NCBI GenBank assembly: GCA_029298735.1
Contig: JANSLP010000365.1
Span: 1-31,300, forward strand
Direction of reading: 5' to 3'
DNA length: 31,300 bases
Source: Ophiostoma sp. CBS 140.51
Lineage: Eukaryota > Ascomycota > Sordariomycetes > Ophiostomatales > Ophiostomataceae
The translations under genes and the position numbers were made by a program. Under the pieces are notes generated by a model. That model was not told the DNA's origin, did not search any database, and worked only from the letters and a program-made list of their open reading frames with translations. Positions 1 through 8,446 of the stretch are shown piece after piece (position 1 is the first letter of the stretch; each line of letters opens with the position of its first letter).

Positions 1-535
1 CAGAAAACGCCAACAAACCCACCCAACGAGCACCTAACTAGCCACGCGCAAACTGACGACGACCGGCCCTGCCACGGCCCTGCTACCCATCCATCCCCCT
101 CCATCACTCCATCGACTTTCGACTGGCCCCTCGCTGCATATTAGTATTTCTTTCCCAGCCATCTCTCCCACACAAAACCTTCCACCCCTCAAGCTAAATC
201 CCAGCACGGTATATCTAGCCGCGTTGATCCTCGGCTAAGGCTCTCGAACCTACGGAACTCTTCGCCAGGCTGTGTGTGATCCTGTTTGCATCATCCCGTC
301 CCAGATCCAATAGCGTCGGGTCAATTTCGCAACTCTCGCGTTACAGACACACTTGCGGAACACCCCCCGGAACATACTCACGGAAGCAGCCTTTTGGCCA
401 CTTGGATCTTTCCTCGACTTAGTAGCCAGACAACACAGACGCCCAGACGACCCTGGCCGCTTCTCATTCCCTTTTTTGTCTCGCCTCATTCACAAGCTCC
501 CTCGCACGCTGTTCCAGTCCCCCCCCCTTGCCAAT
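1..535 (+). promoter_or_regulatory. Promoter and CT-rich leader of the isocitrate dehydrogenase gene
   Basis: This stretch lies upstream of the NADP-isocitrate dehydrogenase start. It is strongly C/T-rich on the plus strand, as is usual for highly expressed mould genes around the transcription start. I find no ATG anywhere on the plus strand before position 536, so a ribosome scanning this leader meets the mitochondrial start first. I recognise no gene here, and no confident TATA box; the best AT-rich patch is around 138-150. The transcription start cannot be fixed from sequence alone. Confidence 0.6.
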
Positions 536-2141
536 ATGAACTCGCTACTCCTCCGTTCGTCTGTTGCCAGCCGACGGGCTCTTGCTGCCGGCCCGGTTTT
601 AAGCCTTTCCTCCAAATCTTTTTCTTCCAACTTTTCCTCTTCCACTTCTACTTTCTCCTCTTCCTCCAACAACATCTACACCACTCCTCGTAGAGCCGCC
701 GCCAACCTGACCTCCTTTGCTACCCGTCGCCCTACCCTTGCCTCTGCTATCATGGCTTCCCAGCAAGCTGGCCTGGCCTCCTCGGCCGCCCCGATCAAGA
801 AGATCAAGGTCGTCAACCCCGTCGTCGAGCTCGACGGTGATGAGATGACCCGCATCATCTGGCAGGACATCAAGGACAAGCTGATCCTGCCCTTCCTCGA
901 CATCGACCTCAAGTACTACGATCTTGGTCTGGAGCACCGTGATGCCACCAACGACCAGGTCACCATCGACTCCGCCGAGGCCATTATCAAGTACTCCGTT
1001 GGTGTCAAGTGCGCCACCATCACCCCCGATGAGGCCCGTGTTGAGGAGTTCAAGCTGAAGCAGAGTGAGTTTCCTATCTTTCCTGCCCCCGAAGCTTTTA
1101 AGCTTCGAACCACCGCAGCTGTGTAGATTTGGAGTCTTAACCTTTCACTATGGGAACCCTGACTAACAAAAACCAGTGTGGCTGTCCCCCAACGGCACCA
1201 TCCGTAACGCTCTTGGCGGCACCGTCTTCCGTGAGCCTATTGTCATTCCCCGCATCCCCCGCCTCGTGCCCGGCTGGGAGAAGCCCATCATCATTGGCCG
1301 CCACGCTTTCGGTGACCAGTACCGCGCCAAGGACCGTGTCATCCCCGGCCCCGGCAAGCTGACCATGGTCTACACCCCGGCCGATGGTGGCGCCGCTGAG
1401 GAGATTGCCGTCTACGACTTCAAGAACGGCGGTGGTGTTGCCCAGACCCAGTACAACACCGACGAGTCCATTGAGGGCTTCGCCCACGCTTCGTTCAAGA
1501 TGGCCCTGGACAAGGCTCTGCCCCTGTACATGAGCACCAAGAACACCATCCTGAAGAAGTACGATGGCCGCTTCAAGGACATCTTCCAGGAGCTGTACGA
1601 CACCCAGTACAAGAAGGACTTCGAGGCCAAGAACATCTGGTACGAGCACCGCTTGATCGACGACATGGTCGCCCAGATGATCAAGAGCAAGGGCGGTTAC
1701 ATCATGGCCCTGAAGAACTACGACGGTGATGTCCAGTCTGATGTCGTTGCCCAGGGCTTCGGCTCTCTGGGTCTGATGACCTCGGTCCTGATCACCCCCG
1801 ACGGCAAGACCTTCGAGTCTGAGGCTGCCCACGGTACCGTCACTCGCCACTACCGCGAGCACCAGAAGGGCCGCGAGACCTCCACCAACCCCATTGCCTC
1901 CATCTTCGCCTGGACCCGTGGTCTGGCCCAGCGTGGCAAGCTCGACAACACCCCCGACCTGGTTGCCTTCGCCGACGCCCTGGAGCGCGCCTGCATTGAC
2001 ACCGTCGACGCTGACGGCATCATGACCAAGGATCTGGCCCTGGCCTGTGGCAAGACCGCCCGCGAGGACTACGTCACGACGACCGAGTACCTGAACGCCG
2101 TCGAGCGCCGCATCCGCACCAGCCTGCAGGAGAAGCTGTAA
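536..2141 (+). CDS. NADP-dependent isocitrate dehydrogenase, mitochondrial long form with internal cytosolic start
   Basis: The enzyme oxidatively decarboxylates isocitrate to 2-oxoglutarate and makes NADPH. Exons are 536-1064 and 1177-2141. The intron (1065-1176) has a gtgagt donor, a gactaac branch site at 1161-1167 and a cag acceptor, and it splits the codon for Met177. The product is 497 residues. Residues 1-72 are rich in Ser, Arg and Ala and almost free of acidic residues, typical of a mitochondrial presequence; Met73 (position 752) begins the mature-like or cytosolic form. Conserved blocks include SPNGTIRN (about 180-187), YNTDESI, the family signature at 357-376 (NYDGD...GSLGL) and FESEAAHGT from residue 389. 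The C-terminus ends in EKL, which is not a canonical peroxisomal PTS1. Aspergillus IdpA-type genes are known to give differently targeted forms; the two-start reading here is inference. The family assignment is very secure. Confidence 0.96.
1065..1176 (+). other. Intron of the isocitrate dehydrogenase gene
   Basis: The intron is 112 nt, with donor gtgagt, branch site gactaac about 10 nt before the acceptor, and acceptor aaccag. Removing it joins KLKQ to MWLSPNGT without a gap in the conserved protein, which fixes both boundaries. In-frame read-through stops at a TAG near 1124-1126. Confidence 0.93.
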
Positions 2142-3578
2142 GCGGAGTCTAAAGATTTAAGGACAGCAGAGCACACTTCGTAGCCCTGACCTCCGCCAGA
2201 GAACCGCGAAAAGAGTAGACGACTAGCTCGTTTATGATCTCTTCTATCTACGCGACTCTCTCTCTCGGCTGGGGCCCGAATCTCTGGTCTGGTTCTTTTC
2301 TCTTTTCTCTCTCTCTCACACATCATCTTCCTCTCTCTGACGCACTTTGTCCTACCTCCGCTTTATGACGCCTTCATGCCATCGACACCCTTCTTCAGTC
2401 CCTCGAAAAAAATCGTTTACAAACAACACCCGACCTATAGACACATCTTATGAACGCCCCCACACACACAGTTTACTCCATCTTAGCAACGATTACCCCT
2501 CTTCCTCTTGGGGTCGGTCGGCCGGCCGAGCTGCCGCTCCACCTCGTATATATAACATCATATTTGAAAAAATAAGAAACGAACATATACCAGAAACAAA
2601 CCCCGTTCTTTCGCAAATCTGCCTTTCTTTTGCAGTTAGAATTTTGCATTATTTTGCATCCTGGTTACTTGCGTTTACTGCCGCTTTTCAAGCCAGAGTG
2701 AGAGGACATCGGCCGGGACAGGGAGGCTGGAGTGAGTGGGTGCAAATCTGTGGAAAAAGGATTGAATTCTTTTCTCCCTACAAGCTGTTCCTACCCACTG
2801 TCATCCTTCCTCCACCGTGCGCGTCGGACCTCTCCTCCTATTTAGAAAGAGAGACATACAATCCGCCGCCACCACACAGAATGCGGCGGTACAGATAGAA
2901 AGCTAGATAGAGAGGCCAGAGGGCACGACCGTCTTGTCCAGGACACGGGCCCGATGTTGCCGCTGCGGGAGGCATAAAAGAGGAGGGTTCTTGTCAAGAG
3001 GATGCTTGGAAGGAAAGGTCCAGCGTCCAGTTGCCGGAGATTCCTCTCTCTGCATGTGCTCTGTTTTAGGGGTTTGTGTGTATCCAAGTGTGGACTTCTG
3101 CACGTTTGTCATTTTCTGTCATTTAGATCTTGCTTGTAGATACGCGCCATATTACACCTATATATGAAGAGTACATTACGAAACAATTATGTTGAAGTCC
3201 CTGCCATTGTTCACTTGTGATTAATGCATTGATCAATCATTATTGAGAGTAAATAAAGCCTAAACAAAAAGTAACGCCAAAACTACCAGACCGTGATGTT
3301 CTTCCATCAACCATCCTCCACGAATTTTTTTAAATAACAAAGAAAATGCAGCAAGCGAAAAGTTTGGAATCCACAGCAAACTAATAATACAATACGGCTC
3401 ATCCCTCCAGTCCATGCCATGACACAGCCGAGGGACATCTTAACCAAACCCAACAAAACAAAAAACAAAATATCAAGACACTGTCGTCACCACCAGACGC
3501 CTTTTCTATGGCCGTTTATAACCCATAGGAACTATACCGTTTGTACCTTACGTACACAGAAGTTTGCCACCGACGCTC
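2142..3578. other. Convergent intergenic region between isocitrate dehydrogenase and the Iec3-like gene
   Basis: These 1.4 kb hold the 3' untranslated regions of two genes that point at each other. A CT/TC-rich low-complexity run occupies about 2296-2340. Possible polyadenylation signals include AATAAA at about 3252-3257 on the plus strand. Composition becomes AT-rich after about 3150. One long open frame (plus strand, about 2347-2898) has no recognisable domain or gene-like composition. I see no RNA gene or repeat family here. Confidence 0.5.
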
Positions 3579-5160
3579 TTATGTGTCAACGGGGCTAGCC
3601 TCACGGTCGACCGTGTCTGCCGCACCCGCGCCTGCGTCCTCTTCGGCGGCATCTCCCTCCACTTCGGTGTCACCGTCGGCTGCTGCATCCACAGCTGCGC
3701 TCTTACGCGCCCGCTTCTTAGTCACAGACACTGCAGAGGTGTCGGCAATGGTGACGTCGTCGTCTTCCTCACCGGTGGCGCCGCTCTCGCTCTTACGCTT
3801 CCGCTTGTTGGCGCGTGCCAGGGCACTGCTGCCACCAGCCCCCTTAGGCCGGTAGCCCGTGTCGTCCTCCAGTGTCCGCTTGCGCTTACCGCCACGGGCC
3901 GCAGCAGGTGTGCCACGTGCAGGTGACAAGTCGTCAGACAGCTCGGCGGCGTCGGCAGCGGGTGTCCGCTTGGGGCCACCGATAATGTGGAAATGGCCGA
4001 AGGCCGACTTGCGGGCTTGGCGCTTCCCCTTACCGGCAGCGCCGCCCTTTTGGCTGCCGTGATCACCGCCATCACGTTCCTGCTTTTCCTTTTCGCGCTC
4101 CTTCTCGGCTGCGGCGGCCGCTGCCGCCTGAGCAGTAGCTTCACCCTCCTGAAGGAAGATTGCTTTGGGGGCATGGTCTTTGAGCCAGCTGTAGACGCTG
4201 GTAGGGTTGCGCGCAATGGTGTTGGACAGGTACCAGAACGGCGTGGTGTTGACCATCTTGGGCAGGTCGTTCTCAACAATACTGCGGTTGAACAGCTCGT
4301 CCCAGGCGGTGTCGCCTTTACCGACGTGAGCTATGTGTGTATCCGGAGTATGGGCGAAAGGGGCCACCGTAGGGATCATGGGCGGCGGATTCTCGCCAGC
4401 CAAAAGCGCGCGGCCGGCAATGTTGCGGTCCGTGTCCCACAGGTAGTTGTCAATGTCGTCGGCCGTCAGGAAGCTTTCCGGGTAAACGTGCGACAGGTCG
4501 ACCTCGGTCTTATCGCGGTTCTCCTTTTTGAGCGTCCGCACATCGGGGACGACAAAGGCCAGCTTGTTCTCGTTGGTCGCCACCAAATCGGTGACTTGTG
4601 CCGGGTTCTTCTTGGCAACCTCGGCGAAGTCAAGGTGTGGCACGTCGGCCAGCAGAGACTTGAGCGAGCGTGCTGGCGGCTCCGGAGGTGGCGCATTGGG
4701 GTCATTCTTGTCAAAGTACCGGCGCTCCCAACCGCCCTCGGCGTCAATGTCGAGGGCTTTGGTGTTCTTAGATCGTGGCAGGCTGAGGTCGATGCGCTTC
4801 GAGCCGGGGATCTGGGGCGTGTTGTTGATGTCAAGGAGGAGGTCGAGGATGCGGCTGTAATGTGTTAGTGATGGTCACTTTCTAAACGTAAAGAGAACAC
4901 CCGTCAACTCACTCAATCTCAACGGCCAAGCGCTTCGTCGTCTGGAGAGCATTAGTCTCCTCGGTGTGCAGCTTCTCGTTGATGTCTATGCTGACGTCAA
5001 AGTCAACGCGCAGCTTCTGGAACTTCTTCTTCCACGAGCGGTACGGCTTGGTCTTGGGAGCCTCGTTCTTTGATGAAGAGTCGCCGCCGTCGTTGGACTT
5101 TGATGCTGCCGCGTCCTCCATCTTGACGTCTCGTATTGAAGTCGCGCTGTCGACGTCCAT
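3579..5160 (-). CDS. INO80 chromatin-remodelling complex subunit, Iec3-like
   Basis: The gene is on the minus strand with exons 5160-4913 and 4854-3579. The intron (4912-4855) has a gtgagt donor, a cactaac branch and a ttacag acceptor, and joins LAVEI to DRILDLLLDIN. The product is 507 residues. Residues about 40-54 (YRSWKKKFQKLRVDF), followed by a helical stretch reaching RILDLLL, resemble the N-terminus of the fungal INO80 subunit family Iec3. A conserved middle region carries the DLSHVYPESFLTADDIDNYLWD segment, then a TPFWYLSNTIARNPTSVYSWLKDH block. The C-terminal 200 or so residues are disordered, with an Ala-rich/charged helix and several basic clusters (GGKRKR, ANKRKRK, KKRARK) that look like nuclear localisation signals. 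Family recall is from motif memory, so a profile search would be the decisive check. The nuclear role is inferred. Confidence 0.8.
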
Positions 5161-6011
5161 AGTGACGAGAGTGTGCGGGTGGAGAGTCGTAAAAGGAGTT
5201 GGCACGATTAACAATGATGCTCTCAGAAGGATAATCTGATGAAAACGACACAAAATCGATTCGTAGATGCGCGCCTGGGGTGTTGAGCGCGGATGGCTGA
5301 TGGAAACCCTCAAATCGTGACGAGCATCGAATCGTCGGCAAATGTCGCGAGAGTTGGTAGTGAGTGCGAATCGAGCCGAGCGTCGAAAGGATGTGCAAAA
5401 AGGAGACAGTCGTGCGTATAGGCGTCGCGTTGGCTGGTCACAATTGTGCGCACAGCACTGGGAATAAAGAGGATGCGTAAAAGTGCAGCACTGCGCGGTC
5501 GACTGAGGAAAAGGGATGATACACCAGAAGAGGCCAAAACACGCGGAAAAAGACAGAGAGATGCTCGCCGCGCTAATTGCAGTGTCCCATCACGAGCAAT
5601 GGCAGCCGCACGAACAGAACGCTCCTTCCTCGTAGCAGCGAGCTTTCAGCGGACCTGCGAAGTTCCTGCCCAGTATCAAGATTGGGCGTTGTGATTGGCC
5701 AACTGACATCACATCACTTCCCTTACTTTTCTGGTCAGGCTAGGCCAGGCCCACTTCTCTCTCACAGTGGTCTCAACTGTCCGTCCCACTGCCCATACCG
5801 CCTCGACCGCCTGCTGCAAATCTGTGCTAACTGATTGGTCTTCGGGCGTTTGTTACAGCTTTTCTGCCGTGTAAAACAGTGAAAAACGCTGCATCTTACA
5901 GACAAACAAACAGACCCCGCGCAGTATATTCTTATTTTGATACCCACGTCACTCTGTTTGAATTACACAAAAGGACAATCGCAGTCCTCACTCACCCTGT
6001 TACTTCAGTTT
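5161..6011. promoter_or_regulatory. Bidirectional promoter between the Iec3-like gene and MYG1
   Basis: This 0.85 kb divergent region must hold both promoters. Three ATTGG elements (CCAAT boxes on the minus strand) lie at 5681-5685, 5694-5698 and 5834-5838, a pattern that suits binding by a HAP/CBF-type complex. The segment 5881-6011, just before MYG1, is AT-richer. I see no gene, tRNA or repeat here. The CCAAT motifs are visible; their use is inference. Confidence 0.5.
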
Positions 6012-7121
6012 ATGCTTCGTATTGCCAGTCGCAAACTCTTCTCGACCATGGCAGACCAGGCGGCCAAGCGCCTCAAGACGGACACACTCTCCATCGCCAC
6101 CCACAATGGCCATTTCCACGCCGATGAGGCCCTGGCCGTGCACATGCTGCGGCGCCATGTGCCCGAGTATGCAACTGCCAGTCTGACCCGCACCCGTGAC
6201 CCGGCTAAGCTCGCGGAGAGCCACACGGTCGTCGATGTCGGCGGCGAGTACGATGCTGCCAAGAACCGCTACGACCACCACCAGCGTGGCTTCACCACGA
6301 CCTTCCCCGGCCGGCCCACGAAGCTGTCTTCGGCTGGCCTGGTGTACATGCACTTCGGCCGTGGTATCGTTGAGCGGGCTGTGAAGGAAAAGGCCACTGC
6401 TAGTGAGACTGTCGCCGAGTCGGATATTGACCTCCTGTACAACAAGCTGTACGCCGGCTTCATCGAGGCTCTGGACGCCCATGACAACGGCATCGACGCC
6501 TACGACCCGGATCAGCTGGCCGCGGCCAACGGTGGTGCTGGTATTGAGAAGCGGTTCGCAGACGGTAGCTTCACTCTGGGCGCCGTCGTCGGCCGCTACA
6601 ATGCGCAGTGGAACGATGCCGACCAGGACCAGGCCTCGGAGGATATCCGCTTTGAAAATGCCAGCGCCCGCATCGGCGAGGAGTTTGACCGCGAGCTGCA
6701 CTACCTCGTGAGTGGCTGGCTGCCGGCGCGCAGCATCGTCAAGGCTGCCTTTGACGCGCGCGCCGAGTACGACGACGAGGGCCGTCTGTTGGTCTTCCGC
6801 GACCAGTCGTGCCCGTGGAAGGACCACCTGTACACGCTCGAGGGCGAGGCCGGCGAGGGTAGCGGCAAGGTAATGTACGTGCTGTACCCGGACAAGGAGG
6901 AGCGGTGGCGTGTGCAGTGTGTGCCTGCGGCCAAGGACTCGTTTGTCAGCCGCAAGCCGCTCCCTGAGGCGTGGCGCGGCCACCGCGACGACGCCCTCGA
7001 CAAGATCCTCGAAGATTCTGTCGTTCCCGGTGCCGTTTTCATTCACGCGTCTGGCTTCATCGGTGGTCACCGCACGTTTGAGGGTGCTCTGCAGATGGCC
7101 AAGAAGTCGCTGGAGCTGTAA
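6012..7121 (+). CDS. MYG1-family DHH metal-dependent hydrolase / 3'-5' RNA exonuclease
   Basis: This intronless gene encodes 369 residues. The family signature sits at the N-terminus: THNGHFHADEALA (His31, His34-Phe-His36, Asp38), then VVDVGGEYD with Asp75, then YDHHQRGF with the DHH triad at residues 88-90. These are the expected metal ligands of the DHH-like fold. The C-terminal half (FRDQSCPWKDHLY...SFVSRKPLPEAWRG...FIHASGFIGGH) is the conserved UPF0160/MYG1 domain. In animals and yeast the protein is reported in both mitochondria and nucleus/nucleolus and processes RNA. The first in-frame ATG (6012) gives MLRIASRKLFSTM, a short arginine-rich presequence-like start. The second ATG (6048) removes it and sits in a good context (gaccATGG). 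The open frame extends upstream of 6012 but has no ATG there. The gene is divergent from the Iec3-like gene and convergent with the endosulfine gene. Confidence 0.94.
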   Translation: MLRIASRKLFSTMADQAAKRLKTDTLSIATHNGHFHADEALAVHMLRRHVPEYATASLTRTRDPAKLAESHTVVDVGGEYDAAKNRYDHHQRGFTTTFPGRPTKLSSAGLVYMHFGRGIVERAVKEKATASETVAESDIDLLYNKLYAGFIEALDAHDNGIDAYDPDQLAAANGGAGIEKRFADGSFTLGAVVGRYNAQWNDADQDQASEDIRFENASARIGEEFDRELHYLVSGWLPARSIVKAAFDARAEYDDEGRLLVFRDQSCPWKDHLYTLEGEAGEGSGKVMYVLYPDKEERWRVQCVPAAKDSFVSRKPLPEAWRGHRDDALDKILEDSVVPGAVFIHASGFIGGHRTFEGALQMAKKSLEL

Positions 7122-7851
7122 GGGATTTTATGGGAAAGATATATATCTACGGGGATGGTGGTTCAAAAATGGGAGCATGGCATAAATGGGCATGACCGAT
7201 ATGAAAATTAAAAACGGGACATCTAAATACATGATTATTTACGAAAAGAGGCTGTGTTAATTGAAGTAACTTGAATTGCGTTTCTCATATCGTAACAGGA
7301 GTTCAAATTAATTGTACGGGAATATATAAAGATCAAACATAAAATAAAAATAAAATGAAAACAAAACAAAACAAAACAAAAGTGAAATAAAAGTGAAATA
7401 ATTCATAGAAAATGAAATAAGAGAACAAAAATCAGAAAGAAATAGAATAAGTATGAATCTTACAGTCGATATCCTTTTTTGTACTTTTTGTCTTCCCCCT
7501 TGGGTTGTGGTAGACACCTTCCGTATCTTATCTTTGAATCATCTTCCAACACCGTCCTGTAGGTGGAAACGCCCAAAGACTCTTCACAAAACGGTCGACG
7601 TACACGATAAATATGAAACAAATAAATCAAAACTAGAACACAGTATCCCGATAGAACCTATCATAACGCATGGATGATCGATGGAAACAAACAGCAGAAA
7701 TATATGCAAAGAAATAACACGAGGAAAGAAACAAACACAAAACGAAACAAAACAAGCCCGCAATAACAGCTGTCGCCCATGCTATAATAAAATGACTTAT
7801 TTTTTTTTGTTGTTTTCATGTTTTTAAACACCGTCATCACCACATCCTCTC
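7122..7851. other. Convergent AT-rich 3' region between MYG1 and the endosulfine gene
   Basis: These 730 bases are AT-rich and hold the two 3' untranslated regions. The stretch 7340-7420 is low complexity, with reiterated ACAAA and AAATAAAA units. A poly-T run lies near 7799-7809. Several AATAAA-like signals occur on both strands. I see no coding potential. Confidence 0.6.
7355..7382 (+). repeat. Short AACAAA-type simple repeat
   Basis: A run of four to five near-identical AAACA units lies in the AT-rich convergent 3' region. It is simple low-complexity DNA with no sign of being part of a mobile element. Confidence 0.6.
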
Positions 7852-8446
7852 CTATCGCCGGATAGGAATCGACTCAGTCTGGCCCTGGCCGACGGGCGAC
7901 GACTGTTTACCAGCTCCCGCCGCAGCATCGGCCGACGAGTCTTCCAGATCAGAAGCGCTCGTCTCGCGGTGCAGGAAACTACTCTCCTTCACAGGGCTGC
8001 CGGCCTGCTGGAAGTGGGCCGCCGAGCCGGGGATGCCCAGAGTGATACCGCCGACACCGCCGTTGCCGTTGCCGCCGACGACATTGTGGTTGTTGCTGTG
8101 GCCGTTGGAGCCGCTGCCAGGGGTAGTAGCCGAGGGCGGGGACGAGAGGTGGGGAATCTTTTCGGGGACGGGGTGCTGGGAGCCGACGGTGCCGGTGTCG
8201 ACGCTGTCGCCCTTGCCGGCCTTGGACATGGCATAGTCGCCGCTGTCAAAGTACTTGCGCTCCTTGAGGTGCTTGGAGAAGTGGTCGGAGCGGCTGGGGA
8301 GCTTGCCGTAGAGGCGGAAGAGGCGCTGCTCCTCAGGGGAGAGGGACTGCCGTATGAAGTTAGTAAGAGTAAGACGACGGAGAGGACGGACGCGGACGGA
8401 GGAGACTCACGTTAATGTCAACCTTGTTCTTCTGGAGAGGGTTCAT
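7852..8446 (-). CDS. Endosulfine / Igo1-type PP2A inhibitor (mRNA stability protein)
   Basis: The exons are 8446-8411 and 8346-7852 on the minus strand. The 64-nt intron (8410-8347) has a gtgagt donor, a ttactaac branch and a ggcag acceptor. The product is 176 residues. Its first 12 residues (MNPLQKNKVDIN) join to SLSPEEQRLFRLYGKLP and then to KYFDSGDY. The FDSGDY hexapeptide (Ser47) is the hallmark of the ENSA/ARPP-19/Igo family: Greatwall/Rim15 kinase phosphorylates that serine, and the protein then inhibits PP2A-B55 to control mitotic or quiescence entry. The following AMSKAGK is also family-like. The C-terminal 110 residues are disordered, rich in Gly, Asn and Ser, with several SP sites, and end in SIPIRR. 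The family is secure; the pathway link is established for relatives and inferred here. Confidence 0.94.

Noticed and set aside
2347..2898. A 183-codon plus-strand open frame in the 3' region of isocitrate dehydrogenase
   Set aside because: It starts without an ATG, has no recognisable domain or codon bias like its neighbours, and lies in low-complexity CT/CA-rich untranslated DNA.
3987..4868. A long plus-strand frame opposite the Iec3-like gene
   Set aside because: It is a shadow of the GC-rich minus-strand coding exon, whose protein has conserved blocks and a proper intron.
6000..7070. A 356-codon minus-strand frame opposite MYG1
   Set aside because: The MYG1 frame carries all family motifs; the opposite frame is a shadow typical of GC-rich third positions.
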